Shown piece after piece: positions 6,093 to 11,532 of a stretch of 11,532 nt of DNA; position 1 is the stretch's first letter; every line of letters starts with the position of its first letter. The DNA comes from an uncultured Butyricicoccus sp. (GTDB lineage: Bacteria > Bacillota > Clostridia > Oscillospirales > Butyricicoccaceae). The position numbers were made by a program, and so were the translations under genes. The stretch covers positions 1-11,532 of the forward strand of contig URFQ01000078.1 of the NCBI GenBank assembly GCA_900547195.1. Direction: 5' to 3'. The notes beneath the pieces are model-generated. The model ran no database searches and was not told the DNA's origin. It worked only from the letters and a program-made list of their open reading frames with translations.

Positions 6093-8032
6093 TGGCGCCG
6101 ATACGGGTCGCGCAGACCGCCGGCTTCTGTTTTGGTGTGCGCCGGGCGGTCGATATGGCGGAGAAACTTGCCCAAAAACACGAAATGCTTTACTGCTATG
6201 GCGAAATCATTCACAACACGCATGAAATCAACCGTCTGGCCAGACGCGGCGTAAAAACCGCGCGCGCGATTGACGATATCCCGGATGGCGCCCCGGTGCT
6301 GATCCGCGCACATGGCGTTCCCAAAACGGTTTACGATGCCTTTGCCGCCAAGGGCTGCACAATATTTGACGCCACCTGCCCTTTCGTATCGAAAATTCAT
6401 AAAATCGTCGCGGCGGAGTACGCCAAGGGGCGCAAGATTATTATCCTCGGCAGCGCTGGCCATCCAGAGGTGGTCGGGATTGCCGGCTGGTGCGGCGAAT
6501 CCATGGTTTTTGAAACGCCGGAAGCACTTTCTGCGGCGATTGACGGCGGCAGCCTCCCTTCCGGCGCACCAATCAGCGTGGTTGGACAAACCACATTAAA
6601 CCGGGCGCTTTGGGATATTTCTGTGAAAATTCTGAAAAAAAGGTGTACAAACTGCAAAATATTTGATACAATATGTAATGCGACGGACGAGCGCCAAGCG
6701 GAGGCTCGTCTTCTTGCCGGAGAATCGGGATGCATGATTGTGATTGGGGATAAAAAGAGCTCGAACACCAAGCGGCTCTATGAAATCAGCAAAGCTCTCT
6801 GCCCGCACGTATTCTACATCGAAGATGCGGCCGAATTGAAGGCAGATGAGATTACCCGGTTCACGGATCGCCCGGTCGGTATCACCGCAGGCGCATCCAC
6901 CCCGGCATGGATTATTAAGGAGGTCAGTAACATGATGAGCGAAGAAACGAAAATTGAAACTGGTGAGGATTTCGCAGCAATGCTGGAGGAATCCCTCAAG
7001 TCTATAAAGAACGGAGAAAAAGTAACCGGCACCGTGATTGCAATTTCGCAGACCGAAGTGCAGGTTGATCTGGGCGCAAAGCAGACCGCGTACATCCCGA
7101 TCGATGAGCTTTCCGACGACCCGGCTTACAAGGTTGAGGAGCACATCCATCCGGGCGACGAGATCGAGGCCGTGGTTGTCCGTGTCAATGACGGCGAGGG
7201 CATCATCTCCCTGTCCAAGAAGCGTGTTGACCAGCTCAAGGGCTGGGAGACCATTGAGGCTGCCAAGGAAGAGCATACGATCGTAGAGGGCACCATTATT
7301 GAAGAGAACCGCGGCGGCGTTGTTGCAACGGCGTTTGGCGTTCGTGTATTTATCCCCGCTTCCCAGACCGGTGTTCCGAAGGACGAGCCGATGAGCAAGC
7401 TGGTAAAGACCAAGCAGTCTTTCTACGTAACGGAAATCAACCGTCAGCGCAAGCGCGTAGTAGGTTCCATCCGCGCGGTACAGCAGGAAGCTCGTAAGGC
7501 GGCGGCTGAAAAGATTTGGGAGACCATTGAGGTTGGCAATGAGTACGAAGGCACGGTCAAGAGCCTGACGTCTTACGGCGCCTTCGTTGACATCGGCGGC
7601 GTGGACGGCATGATCCACATTTCCGAGCTGTCTTGGGGCCGCATCAAGCATCCGTCCGAGGTTGTTTCCATCGGGGATGCCGTAAAGGTTTATGTGATTG
7701 GCCTCGATAAGGAGAACAAGAAGATCTCCTTGGGTTATAAGCGTGAAGAGGATAATCCGTGGAACATCTTTACCTCCAAGTATTCGGTTGGCGATACTGC
7801 TACGGTTAAGATTCTGAAGTTTATGCCCTTTGGTGCATTTGCTGAGATTGTGCCGGGCGTAGACGGCCTGATCCACATTTCCCAGATTGCTGACCATCGC
7901 ATTGCGAAGGCGGATGAGACCCTGACCGTTGGTGAGGAAGTTGATGCAAAGATCATCGACATCAACGACGAGAAGAAGAAGGTTTCCCTGTCTATCCGTG
8001 CGCTGCTGACCGGCGAAGACGACGAGGACTAA
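6092..8032 (+). CDS. ispH-rpsA: IspH-ribosomal protein S1 fusion (HMBPP reductase / S1)
   Basis: A 646-residue bifunctional protein known as a fusion in Clostridia. Residues 1-280 are 4-hydroxy-3-methylbut-2-enyl diphosphate reductase, the last enzyme of the MEP isoprenoid pathway, making IPP and DMAPP. The [4Fe-4S] ligands C13, C96 and C195 are present, with the substrate-pocket residues H41, H74, H124, the proton donor E126, T167 and SSNT (223-226). Residues from 281 carry four S1 RNA-binding domains (about 308-377, 395-461, 482-551, 565-637) and an acidic tail (GEDDED). E. coli S1 has six domains; four is common in Firmicutes. There is no stop or frameshift at the junction. A perfect Shine-Dalgarno with two ATGs lies inside the frame at the boundary, and lysine codon use changes sharply there. 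The start overlaps plsC by one base; a strong terminator follows the stop. Confidence 0.96.
   Translation: MAPIRVAQTAGFCFGVRRAVDMAEKLAQKHEMLYCYGEIIHNTHEINRLARRGVKTARAIDDIPDGAPVLIRAHGVPKTVYDAFAAKGCTIFDATCPFVSKIHKIVAAEYAKGRKIIILGSAGHPEVVGIAGWCGESMVFETPEALSAAIDGGSLPSGAPISVVGQTTLNRALWDISVKILKKRCTNCKIFDTICNATDERQAEARLLAGESGCMIVIGDKKSSNTKRLYEISKALCPHVFYIEDAAELKADEITRFTDRPVGITAGASTPAWIIKEVSNMMSEETKIETGEDFAAMLEESLKSIKNGEKVTGTVIAISQTEVQVDLGAKQTAYIPIDELSDDPAYKVEEHIHPGDEIEAVVVRVNDGEGIISLSKKRVDQLKGWETIEAAKEEHTIVEGTIIEENRGGVVATAFGVRVFIPASQTGVPKDEPMSKLVKTKQSFYVTEINRQRKRVVGSIRAVQQEARKAAAEKIWETIEVGNEYEGTVKSLTSYGAFVDIGGVDGMIHISELSWGRIKHPSEVVSIGDAVKVYVIGLDKENKKISLGYKREEDNPWNIFTSKYSVGDTATVKILKFMPFGAFAEIVPGVDGLIHISQIADHRIAKADETLTVGEEVDAKIIDINDEKKKVSLSIRALLTGEDDED
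6644..6672 (+). promoter_or_regulatory. Candidate internal promoter in the IspH part
   Basis: TGTACA (6644-6649) and TACAAT (6667-6672) are separated by 17 bases inside an A+T-rich island of the otherwise G+C-rich ispH region. Match is 4/6 and 5/6 to the sigma-A consensus. It would place a transcript start about 250 bases before the internal S1 start. The bases also encode conserved IspH residues (KIFDTICNAT), so the match may be accidental. Confidence 0.22.
6917..6937 (+). promoter_or_regulatory. Internal Shine-Dalgarno and start codons for stand-alone S1
   Basis: AAGGAGGT (6917-6924) is a perfect complement of the 16S rRNA 3' end and is followed after 7 bases by ATG ATG (6932-6937), in frame with the fusion at residues 281-282. 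The site sits exactly at the boundary of the IspH and S1 parts. Starting here would give a 366-residue S1 protein. The AAG GAG GTC codons also encode the conserved IIKEV end of IspH, which could explain the site without selection for initiation. Confidence 0.55.
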
Positions 8033-8052
8033 TTTTCTGTTTCTAGCATTTG

Positions 8053-8088
8053 AAAAGGCAACTGCCATAGGGCAGTTGCCTTTTCTTG
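8053..8088 (+). terminator. Strong intrinsic terminator after ispH-rpsA
   Basis: AAAAGGCAACTGCC (8053-8066) pairs perfectly with GGCAGTTGCCTTTT (8071-8084) around the loop ATAG, a 14-bp stem, followed by CTTG. It closes the cmk-plsC-ispH-rpsA transcript 20 bases after the stop. The symmetrical A and T tracts mean it could work in both directions. Confidence 0.92.
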
Positions 8089-8138
8089 TCCTATCCCCCT
8101 TCCCCTCTGCATAGGATGTCCTGTAAGGAGGGGATGCA

Positions 8139-8798
8139 ATGCGGCGGGTGAATTGGCGCGGATGGTTCCTCCTGCTCTGTGTGACGCTCTGCGGTGGCGC
8201 AGCGCTATTCCTGCACGTGCTGCGCCCGATCGTTCTGGAATATGCGAAGAACCTTGTGCAGCAAACGGCTTCCTATGCTATTCACGACACACTGACTGGG
8301 CAAATCTATCAAAACCGCGCGCAATACGAAGATCTGGTCAGCCTCGAACATGATGACGCGAATCAGGTCACAGCGCTCAAAACCGATACGATTCTGGCGG
8401 ATTATCTTAAAGTGCAGCTTGCACGGAAAACATATGATGCACTCAACACACTGGAACAAGGCGGCCTCGACATCCCAATTGGATCCATCCTGTTCCCTAC
8501 CCTATTTGCCGGTCGCGGACCGACTCTGCATGTTGGCATTGCCTCTCTTGGCTACGCAGATGCGGATTTTATCAGCGCATTCACCTCCGCCGGGATTAAC
8601 CAGACCCGTCATCAAATCTTGTTGGAAGTCCATGCAGAAGGCCGGCTTATGACCGTTTTTGGCGGCTGCGACGTCCATGTGACCAACCGCATGGCAGTCA
8701 CAGATACAGTCATTGTTGGAACGGTGCCGGATTCATACACGTATATTGACGATACCGAGCAAAGTTTGCTTGGTAAAGTAAACGATTACGCAGAATAA
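8139..8798 (+). CDS. yunB: Sporulation protein YunB
   Basis: A 219-residue protein resembling YunB. It has a short basic N-terminus, one membrane segment (residues about 9-28, WFLLLCVTLCGGAALFLHVL) and an extracytoplasmic domain. Family features visible are LRPIVLEYAKNLVQQTASYAIHDTL just after the membrane segment, the central IPIGSILFPTLFAGRGPTLHVGI (about 112-134), the following INQTRHQILLEVHAEG, and the late NRMAVTDTVIVGTVPDSYTYI. In B. subtilis yunB belongs to the mother-cell sigma-E sporulation programme and its loss impairs spore formation; the molecular role is not defined. AAGGAGGGG (8125-8133) lies 5 bases before the ATG. The gene follows a strong terminator, so it needs its own promoter; no convincing sigma-E or sigma-A promoter was found in the roughly 50-base gap. 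Confidence 0.86.
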   Translation: MRRVNWRGWFLLLCVTLCGGAALFLHVLRPIVLEYAKNLVQQTASYAIHDTLTGQIYQNRAQYEDLVSLEHDDANQVTALKTDTILADYLKVQLARKTYDALNTLEQGGLDIPIGSILFPTLFAGRGPTLHVGIASLGYADADFISAFTSAGINQTRHQILLEVHAEGRLMTVFGGCDVHVTNRMAVTDTVIVGTVPDSYTYIDDTEQSLLGKVNDYAE

Positions 8799-9022
8799 AA
8801 AGTCCTTGCAATCATAACTCTCAATGGTTTCAGGGGTCTTTAGGCGGAGCGTCCGCAGCCAACGTCAAACGGCACTATAACATCTCAATGGAAGCTATAC
8901 CGAGTTATCGTGTCCTATCCTTGCGAAAAAAAGTTTCAACCTATTTTGCTGAGGAAGGATTGCGGCAGGAACTATCTACATTTTTATAAAAAATGACACA
9001 ATCGCCTCATCTGCCGATTGGC
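8799..9022 (+). other. Gene-poor spacer, possible decayed coding or mobile DNA
   Basis: No intact gene is visible. One frame stays open across 8801-8989 (TAA 8987-8989) and ends in a protein-like stretch starting at ATG 8888 (MEAIPSYRVLSLRKK, then STYFAEEGLRQELSTFL), but there is no ribosome binding site before it. A second frame is open from 8844 to about 8994 and also looks peptide-like. A 5-bp hairpin, GCGGA (8844-8848) with TCCGC (8852-8856), has no T-tract and does not look like a yunB terminator. The composition shifts from G+C-rich to A+T-rich across this stretch. I do not recognise the content. Confidence 0.4.
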
Positions 9023-9042
9023 TTATATTTAGTTCGAGGGTA

Positions 9043-9060
9043 TGGTAGAATATTATTCTA
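9043..9060 (+). promoter_or_regulatory. Extended -10 promoter with overlapping palindrome (cupin gene)
   Basis: TGG-TAGAAT (9043-9051) is an extended -10 element (TGn before the hexamer); the -35 region is weak (TTATAT, 9023-9028, 17-base spacer). A perfect inverted repeat, TAGAATA-T-TATTCTA (9046-9060), covers the -10 and the expected transcript start, which is the classic place for a repressor operator. The 5' leader would be about 60 bases. The regulator is unknown. Confidence 0.5.
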
Positions 9061-9121
9061 GATTGAATAAGTTGCAGGCAAAAGCACAAAACTATTTGTA
9101 TAATGAATCGGGAGTTTTTTT

Positions 9122-9454
9122 ATGAGCGTAAAAATTAAAAATATCAGTCAGGCAGAAGTTCTTGTATTAAAGGAGCAAATATCCTACCAAGAGGGTCAGG
9201 TTGTCAGTAAAACATTGGCGCAGAATAACGCTGTAAGTATCACCTTATTTTCCTTTTCCAAAGGCGAGGAGATCAGCACCCATGAATCCGGTGGGGATGC
9301 ATTCGTTACCTGTCTAGATGGTGTTGGAAAGATTACCATTGACGGAGTGGATTATCTGCTCCATGAGGGTGAATCCATTATAATGCCCGCTGGGCACCCC
9401 CATGCAGTGTTTGGGGAAGAAGCATTTAAGATGATGTTGGTTGTCGTGTTTTAA
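9122..9454 (+). CDS. Small cupin domain protein
   Basis: A 110-residue single-domain cupin. The first motif appears as GEEISTHESGGDAFVTCLDG (48-67) and the second as GESIIMPAGHPHAVF (83-97). Classical metal cupins have H-X-H and a glutamate in motif 1; here only H54 and E55 are present in motif 1 and H92/H94 in motif 2, so a metal site is possible but not the canonical one. A substrate cannot be named. GGGAG (9110-9114) lies 7 bases before the ATG. No signal peptide or membrane segment is seen, so it is cytoplasmic. It has its own likely promoter with a palindrome, no clear terminator after it, and lies 255 bases upstream of hcp. Similar short cupins are often found beside redox and stress genes in anaerobes, which is context and not evidence of function. 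Confidence 0.87.
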   Translation: MSVKIKNISQAEVLVLKEQISYQEGQVVSKTLAQNNAVSITLFSFSKGEEISTHESGGDAFVTCLDGVGKITIDGVDYLLHEGESIIMPAGHPHAVFGEEAFKMMLVVVF

Positions 9455-9634
9455 TTAATGCTGCGCGCAACACAGAAATGGCAAGACCCTGATTTGAACT
9501 GAACCGCTAAAAACCATCAATAGATAGAAAGCCCTCTGATGTGGCACTTTTTTAACTTTTTCACAGCTTATATAAGGCGGAAACCATGATGACAGTGCAA
9601 AAATTGAAAATACAAAATAAGCAAAAATTAGACT
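9455..9634 (+). other. Spacer between cupin and hcp, no gene recognised
   Basis: A+T-rich spacer. It holds a short imperfect hairpin (GCC-GGC near 9531-9545) followed by six T residues (9548-9553), which may act as a weak terminator for the cupin gene. A 26-codon frame begins at 9586 after an AAGGCGG but runs through the hcp promoter and is probably not a gene. Confidence 0.35.
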
Positions 9635-9673
9635 GTCAAAAATTTGGACGGCTCGGGAATAAATAGTTACAAT
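9635..9673 (+). promoter_or_regulatory. hcp promoter with palindrome over the -35
   Basis: TTGGAC (9644-9649) and TACAAT (9668-9673) are separated by 18 bases and match the sigma-A consensus at 4/6 and 5/6. A 7-1-7 inverted repeat with one mismatched pair, GTCAAAAATTTGGAC (9635-9649), ends on the -35 hexamer. Binding there would be expected to repress, or to activate if the factor contacts polymerase. The leader would be about 30 bases to the ATG at 9710. Confidence 0.5.
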
Positions 9674-9709
9674 AAATATGAATATTACCTAACAATAGGA
9701 GGAGTTTTT

Positions 9710-11284
9710 ATGTCCGAAATGTTTTGCTTTCAATGTCAACAGACCGCGGGCAACAAGGGCTGTACACGAGCCGGCGTTTGCGGCAAGCAACCGGAAACCG
9801 CCAATTTGCAGGATGAGCTTATTTGTGAGCTGATTAATCTGGCGGAAATCGCTGTAAAAAATGGGTGTCGGACGAAAACAGCCGATCGGCTTTTGGTGGA
9901 CGGTTTGTTTATTACACTGACTAATGTAAATTTTGACAACGCTTCTATTCGCAATTTTATTGACCGCATTGTTTCAGAGCGCGAAAAACTTGGCGGCGTT
10001 CAGGACTGTCCGAAATTGGAATTATGGAAAGGCGAAACCGATATTGTATCTCTCCGCTCCTCGCTTCTCTTTGGCATGAAGGGTATGGCGGCATATGCCC
10101 ATCACAGCATGAATCTGGGATATGAAGACGATGAGGTGATCGGTTGGTTTTACAAGGGCCTTTGTGCAATCAATGAGGAACACACGGTGGAGGAATGGCT
10201 GGCTCTTATCATGGAATTCGGCAAAGTTAACCTTAAGTGTATGGAGCTGCTGGACAGCGCCAACACCTGTTCCTTTGGAACACCTGTTCCCACGCGGGTA
10301 AACACCGATATTAAGGCAGGACCATTCATTGTAGTATCCGGCCATGATCTGAAAGATCTGGCGCAGCTGCTGGAGCAAACCAAGGACAAGGGGATCAATA
10401 TTTATACCCACAGCGAAATGCTACCCGCACATGGATATCCGGAACTGAAGAAATATTCTCATTTAGCAGGAAATTTCGGAACTGCATGGCAAAGTCAGCA
10501 GAAAGAATTTGAGAACATTCCCGCTCCTGTACTGTTTACCACAAACTGTTTAATGCCGCAGCGTCCAAGCTATCGGGATCGTATCTATACTACCTCTGTG
10601 GTGGGATATGAAGGCTTAACCCACATTACGGCAGATGAACACGGAAACAAGGATTTCACACCGCTGATTGAACAGGCGCTGGAATTGGGGGGATATGAGC
10701 ACGACCATAGCATGAGCGGCATCAACGGCGGTCATATGCTTACTACAGGCTTTGCGCATGGTGCTGTTCTTGCTAATGCAGAAAAAGTAATACGCGCAAT
10801 CAAAGGGGGAGCTATCAAGCATATTTTCCTTGTCGGTGGCTGCGACGGCGCGCATCCAGGGCGAAATTATTACACGGAATTTGTAAAGCAAACACCGATG
10901 GACACGTTGGTGTTGACACTAGCCTGTGGCAAGTACCGCTTCAACGATTTGGATTTGGGTGAAATCGGCGGCTTACCTCGTATTCTAGATATGGGACAAT
11001 GCAATGACGCATATAGCGCAATTAAAGTGGCGCTTGCCCTTGCAGATGCATTTGAATGTAGTGTCAACGATTTGCCACTGACATTAGTTCTCTCTTGGTA
11101 TGAACAAAAAGCGGTTTGTATCCTTTTGACTCTGCTATCTTTAGGCATCAAGAATATGTATCTTGGCCCTACTCTTCCCGCCTTTCTCTCTGAAAGCGTT
11201 GTGAAAGTATTAGTCGACACCTATGGTTTGCAGCCGATCACTGCCCCAGAGCAGGATATGGACGCAATTTTGGGCAGAAAATAA
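9710..11284 (+). CDS. hcp: Hybrid cluster protein (hydroxylamine reductase), class I
   Basis: A 524-residue cytoplasmic iron-sulfur protein that reduces hydroxylamine to ammonia in vitro and is considered an NO reductase or nitrosative-stress protein in vivo. The N-terminal cluster motif is C6-X2-C9-X8-C18-X5-C24, the [4Fe-4S] spacing of strict anaerobes; enterobacterial forms have different spacing and a [2Fe-2S] cluster. Every expected ligand of the hybrid Fe-S-O cluster is visible: H212, E236, C280, C378 (the likely persulfide cysteine, in VGGCDGAHPGR), C406, C431 and E465, with K467 beside it. The ATG at 9710 is chosen because AGGAGGAG (9697-9704) lies 5 bases upstream and MSEMFCFQCQQTAG is the usual start; the in-frame TTG at 9644 is in the promoter. 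No electron-donor gene (hcr) is adjacent, as is usual in Clostridia. The gene has its own promoter and terminator. Confidence 0.97.
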   Translation: MSEMFCFQCQQTAGNKGCTRAGVCGKQPETANLQDELICELINLAEIAVKNGCRTKTADRLLVDGLFITLTNVNFDNASIRNFIDRIVSEREKLGGVQDCPKLELWKGETDIVSLRSSLLFGMKGMAAYAHHSMNLGYEDDEVIGWFYKGLCAINEEHTVEEWLALIMEFGKVNLKCMELLDSANTCSFGTPVPTRVNTDIKAGPFIVVSGHDLKDLAQLLEQTKDKGINIYTHSEMLPAHGYPELKKYSHLAGNFGTAWQSQQKEFENIPAPVLFTTNCLMPQRPSYRDRIYTTSVVGYEGLTHITADEHGNKDFTPLIEQALELGGYEHDHSMSGINGGHMLTTGFAHGAVLANAEKVIRAIKGGAIKHIFLVGGCDGAHPGRNYYTEFVKQTPMDTLVLTLACGKYRFNDLDLGEIGGLPRILDMGQCNDAYSAIKVALALADAFECSVNDLPLTLVLSWYEQKAVCILLTLLSLGIKNMYLGPTLPAFLSESVVKVLVDTYGLQPITAPEQDMDAILGRK

Positions 11285-11340
11285 CTTGTGCACATCTTTA
11301 AGCGCTAAGAGAGAGATTATAAAAGAAAACATAGCCCACA

Positions 11341-11367
11341 AGGACCTCGATTTTATCGGGGTCTTTT
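11341..11367 (+). terminator. Intrinsic terminator after hcp
   Basis: GACCTCGAT (11343-11351) pairs with ATCGGGGTC (11355-11363) with one G-T pair around a TTT loop, followed by TTTT. It lies 56 bases after the hcp stop and ends the transcript before the insertion sequence. Confidence 0.8.
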
Positions 11368-11438
11368 GCTGTCTAAGGGTGAGAAATCAAAGTGTAAAAA
11401 TAAAGATATAAAAGGTATTTTACCTTCTCTATACAGAT

Positions 11439-11532
11439 TTGGGGTACGGGGGTGCGGACATATTCTTGGACTAAGTCACTAACCCCAGACTTTTTCTAAA
11501 TTCAATCGGGCTCATGGCTCCAAGGGATTGTT
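11439..11532 (-). mobile_element. IS3-family insertion sequence, right end (partial)
   Basis: The last part of the window holds the 3' end of an IS3-type element on the minus strand: the transposase C-terminus (11471-11532) and a G-rich stretch ending in GGTGCGGACA (11451-11460), which fits the inner part of an IS3/IS150-like terminal repeat. The outer boundary is put near 11439 but cannot be fixed without the other end. Most of the element lies beyond the window. Confidence 0.6.
11471..11532 (-). CDS. IS3-family transposase OrfB, C-terminal fragment
   Basis: Read on the minus strand, the last 19 residues before TAG (complement of 11471-11473) are QSLGAMSPIEFRKSLGLVT. The LG-x-x-SP-x-E-(F/Y)R pattern is the standard C-terminus of IS3-family DDE transposases (OrfB), just after the catalytic rve domain. 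The catalytic residues lie outside the window, so it is impossible to say whether the element is intact. It converges on hcp, with the hcp terminator between them. Confidence 0.78.
   Translation of the reverse strand, partial: QSLGAMSPIEFRKSLGLVT

Noticed and set aside
6596..8068. A 490-codon open frame on the minus strand opposite ispH-rpsA
   Set aside because: It lies wholly antisense to a gene with clear IspH and S1 motifs, its protein has no recognisable domain, and strong codon bias in S1 removes minus-strand stops. It also begins inside a terminator hairpin region.
8110..8117. CATAGGAT before yunB as a sigma-E -10 element
   Set aside because: Only a partial match to the sigma-E -10 consensus and no matching -35 at the proper distance.
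9099..9104. A perfect TATAAT upstream of the cupin gene
   Set aside because: Transcription would start at about 9111, inside the ribosome binding site GGGAG (9110-9114), and no -35 hexamer is found at 16-18 bases.
9483..9507. tRNA-like TTCAAATC sequence on the minus strand between cupin and hcp
   Set aside because: The flanking bases do not pair into a T-stem, and no anticodon or D arm is present.
9586..9666. A 26-codon frame with AAGGCGG upstream, just before hcp
   Set aside because: The site is a poor Shine-Dalgarno, the peptide is lysine/glutamine-rich low complexity, and it runs through the hcp -35. A leader peptide is unlikely because the hcp transcript would start after it.
1..11532. 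CRISPR arrays, rRNA or tRNA genes, phage structural genes, toxin-antitoxin or defence systems
   Set aside because: Searched by eye on both strands; no regularly spaced repeats, cloverleaf-like sequences or diagnostic protein motifs of these kinds were found.

Overview
The window looks like chromosomal DNA of an anaerobic, spore-forming member of the Clostridia, most likely Oscillospiraceae/Ruminococcaceae-like. The basis is two sporulation-family genes (ytfJ/gerW and yunB), the Clostridia-type fusion of IspH with ribosomal protein S1, strong AAGGAGG ribosome binding sites, and an hcp gene with the cysteine spacing of strict anaerobes. The genus cannot be fixed from the sequence alone.

Bases 1 to about 8800 are a G+C-rich block of co-directional housekeeping genes, all on the plus strand: the 3' end of a DUF2953 gene, ytfJ, a D-Ala-D-Ala carboxypeptidase (dacF type), rluB, a MurR/RpiR-family regulator with its own promoter and terminator, an HI0933-family flavoprotein, cmk, plsC, the ispH-rpsA fusion ending in a strong terminator, and yunB. 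Together they serve sporulation and wall maturation, rRNA modification, nucleotide supply, phospholipid synthesis, isoprenoid synthesis and translation. Most junctions are tight: DUF2953/ytfJ overlap, the dacF stop lies at the rluB ribosome binding site, the cmk stop lies in the plsC ribosome binding site, and plsC/ispH share one base (TAATG).

Bases 8800 to 11532 look different. They are visibly richer in A+T (19 G/C in 60 at 9061-9120, against 41 in 60 at 4861-4920), have long spacers, and hold two separately promoted genes: a small cupin and hcp, the hybrid cluster protein linked to NO/hydroxylamine detoxification. Each has a candidate promoter overlapped by an imperfect or perfect 7-1-7 palindrome. 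The window ends in the right end of an IS3-family insertion sequence (transposase C-terminus on the minus strand). The spacer at 8799-9121 may contain decayed coding or mobile DNA. This part looks like an accessory stress module.

No CRISPR array, tRNA, rRNA or clearly novel multi-gene system is visible. The most interesting signals are: a perfect internal Shine-Dalgarno and start inside the ispH-rpsA fusion, coinciding with an abrupt change in lysine codon use; the palindromes at the cupin and hcp promoters; and overlapping, mutually exclusive hairpins after the RpiR-family gene.
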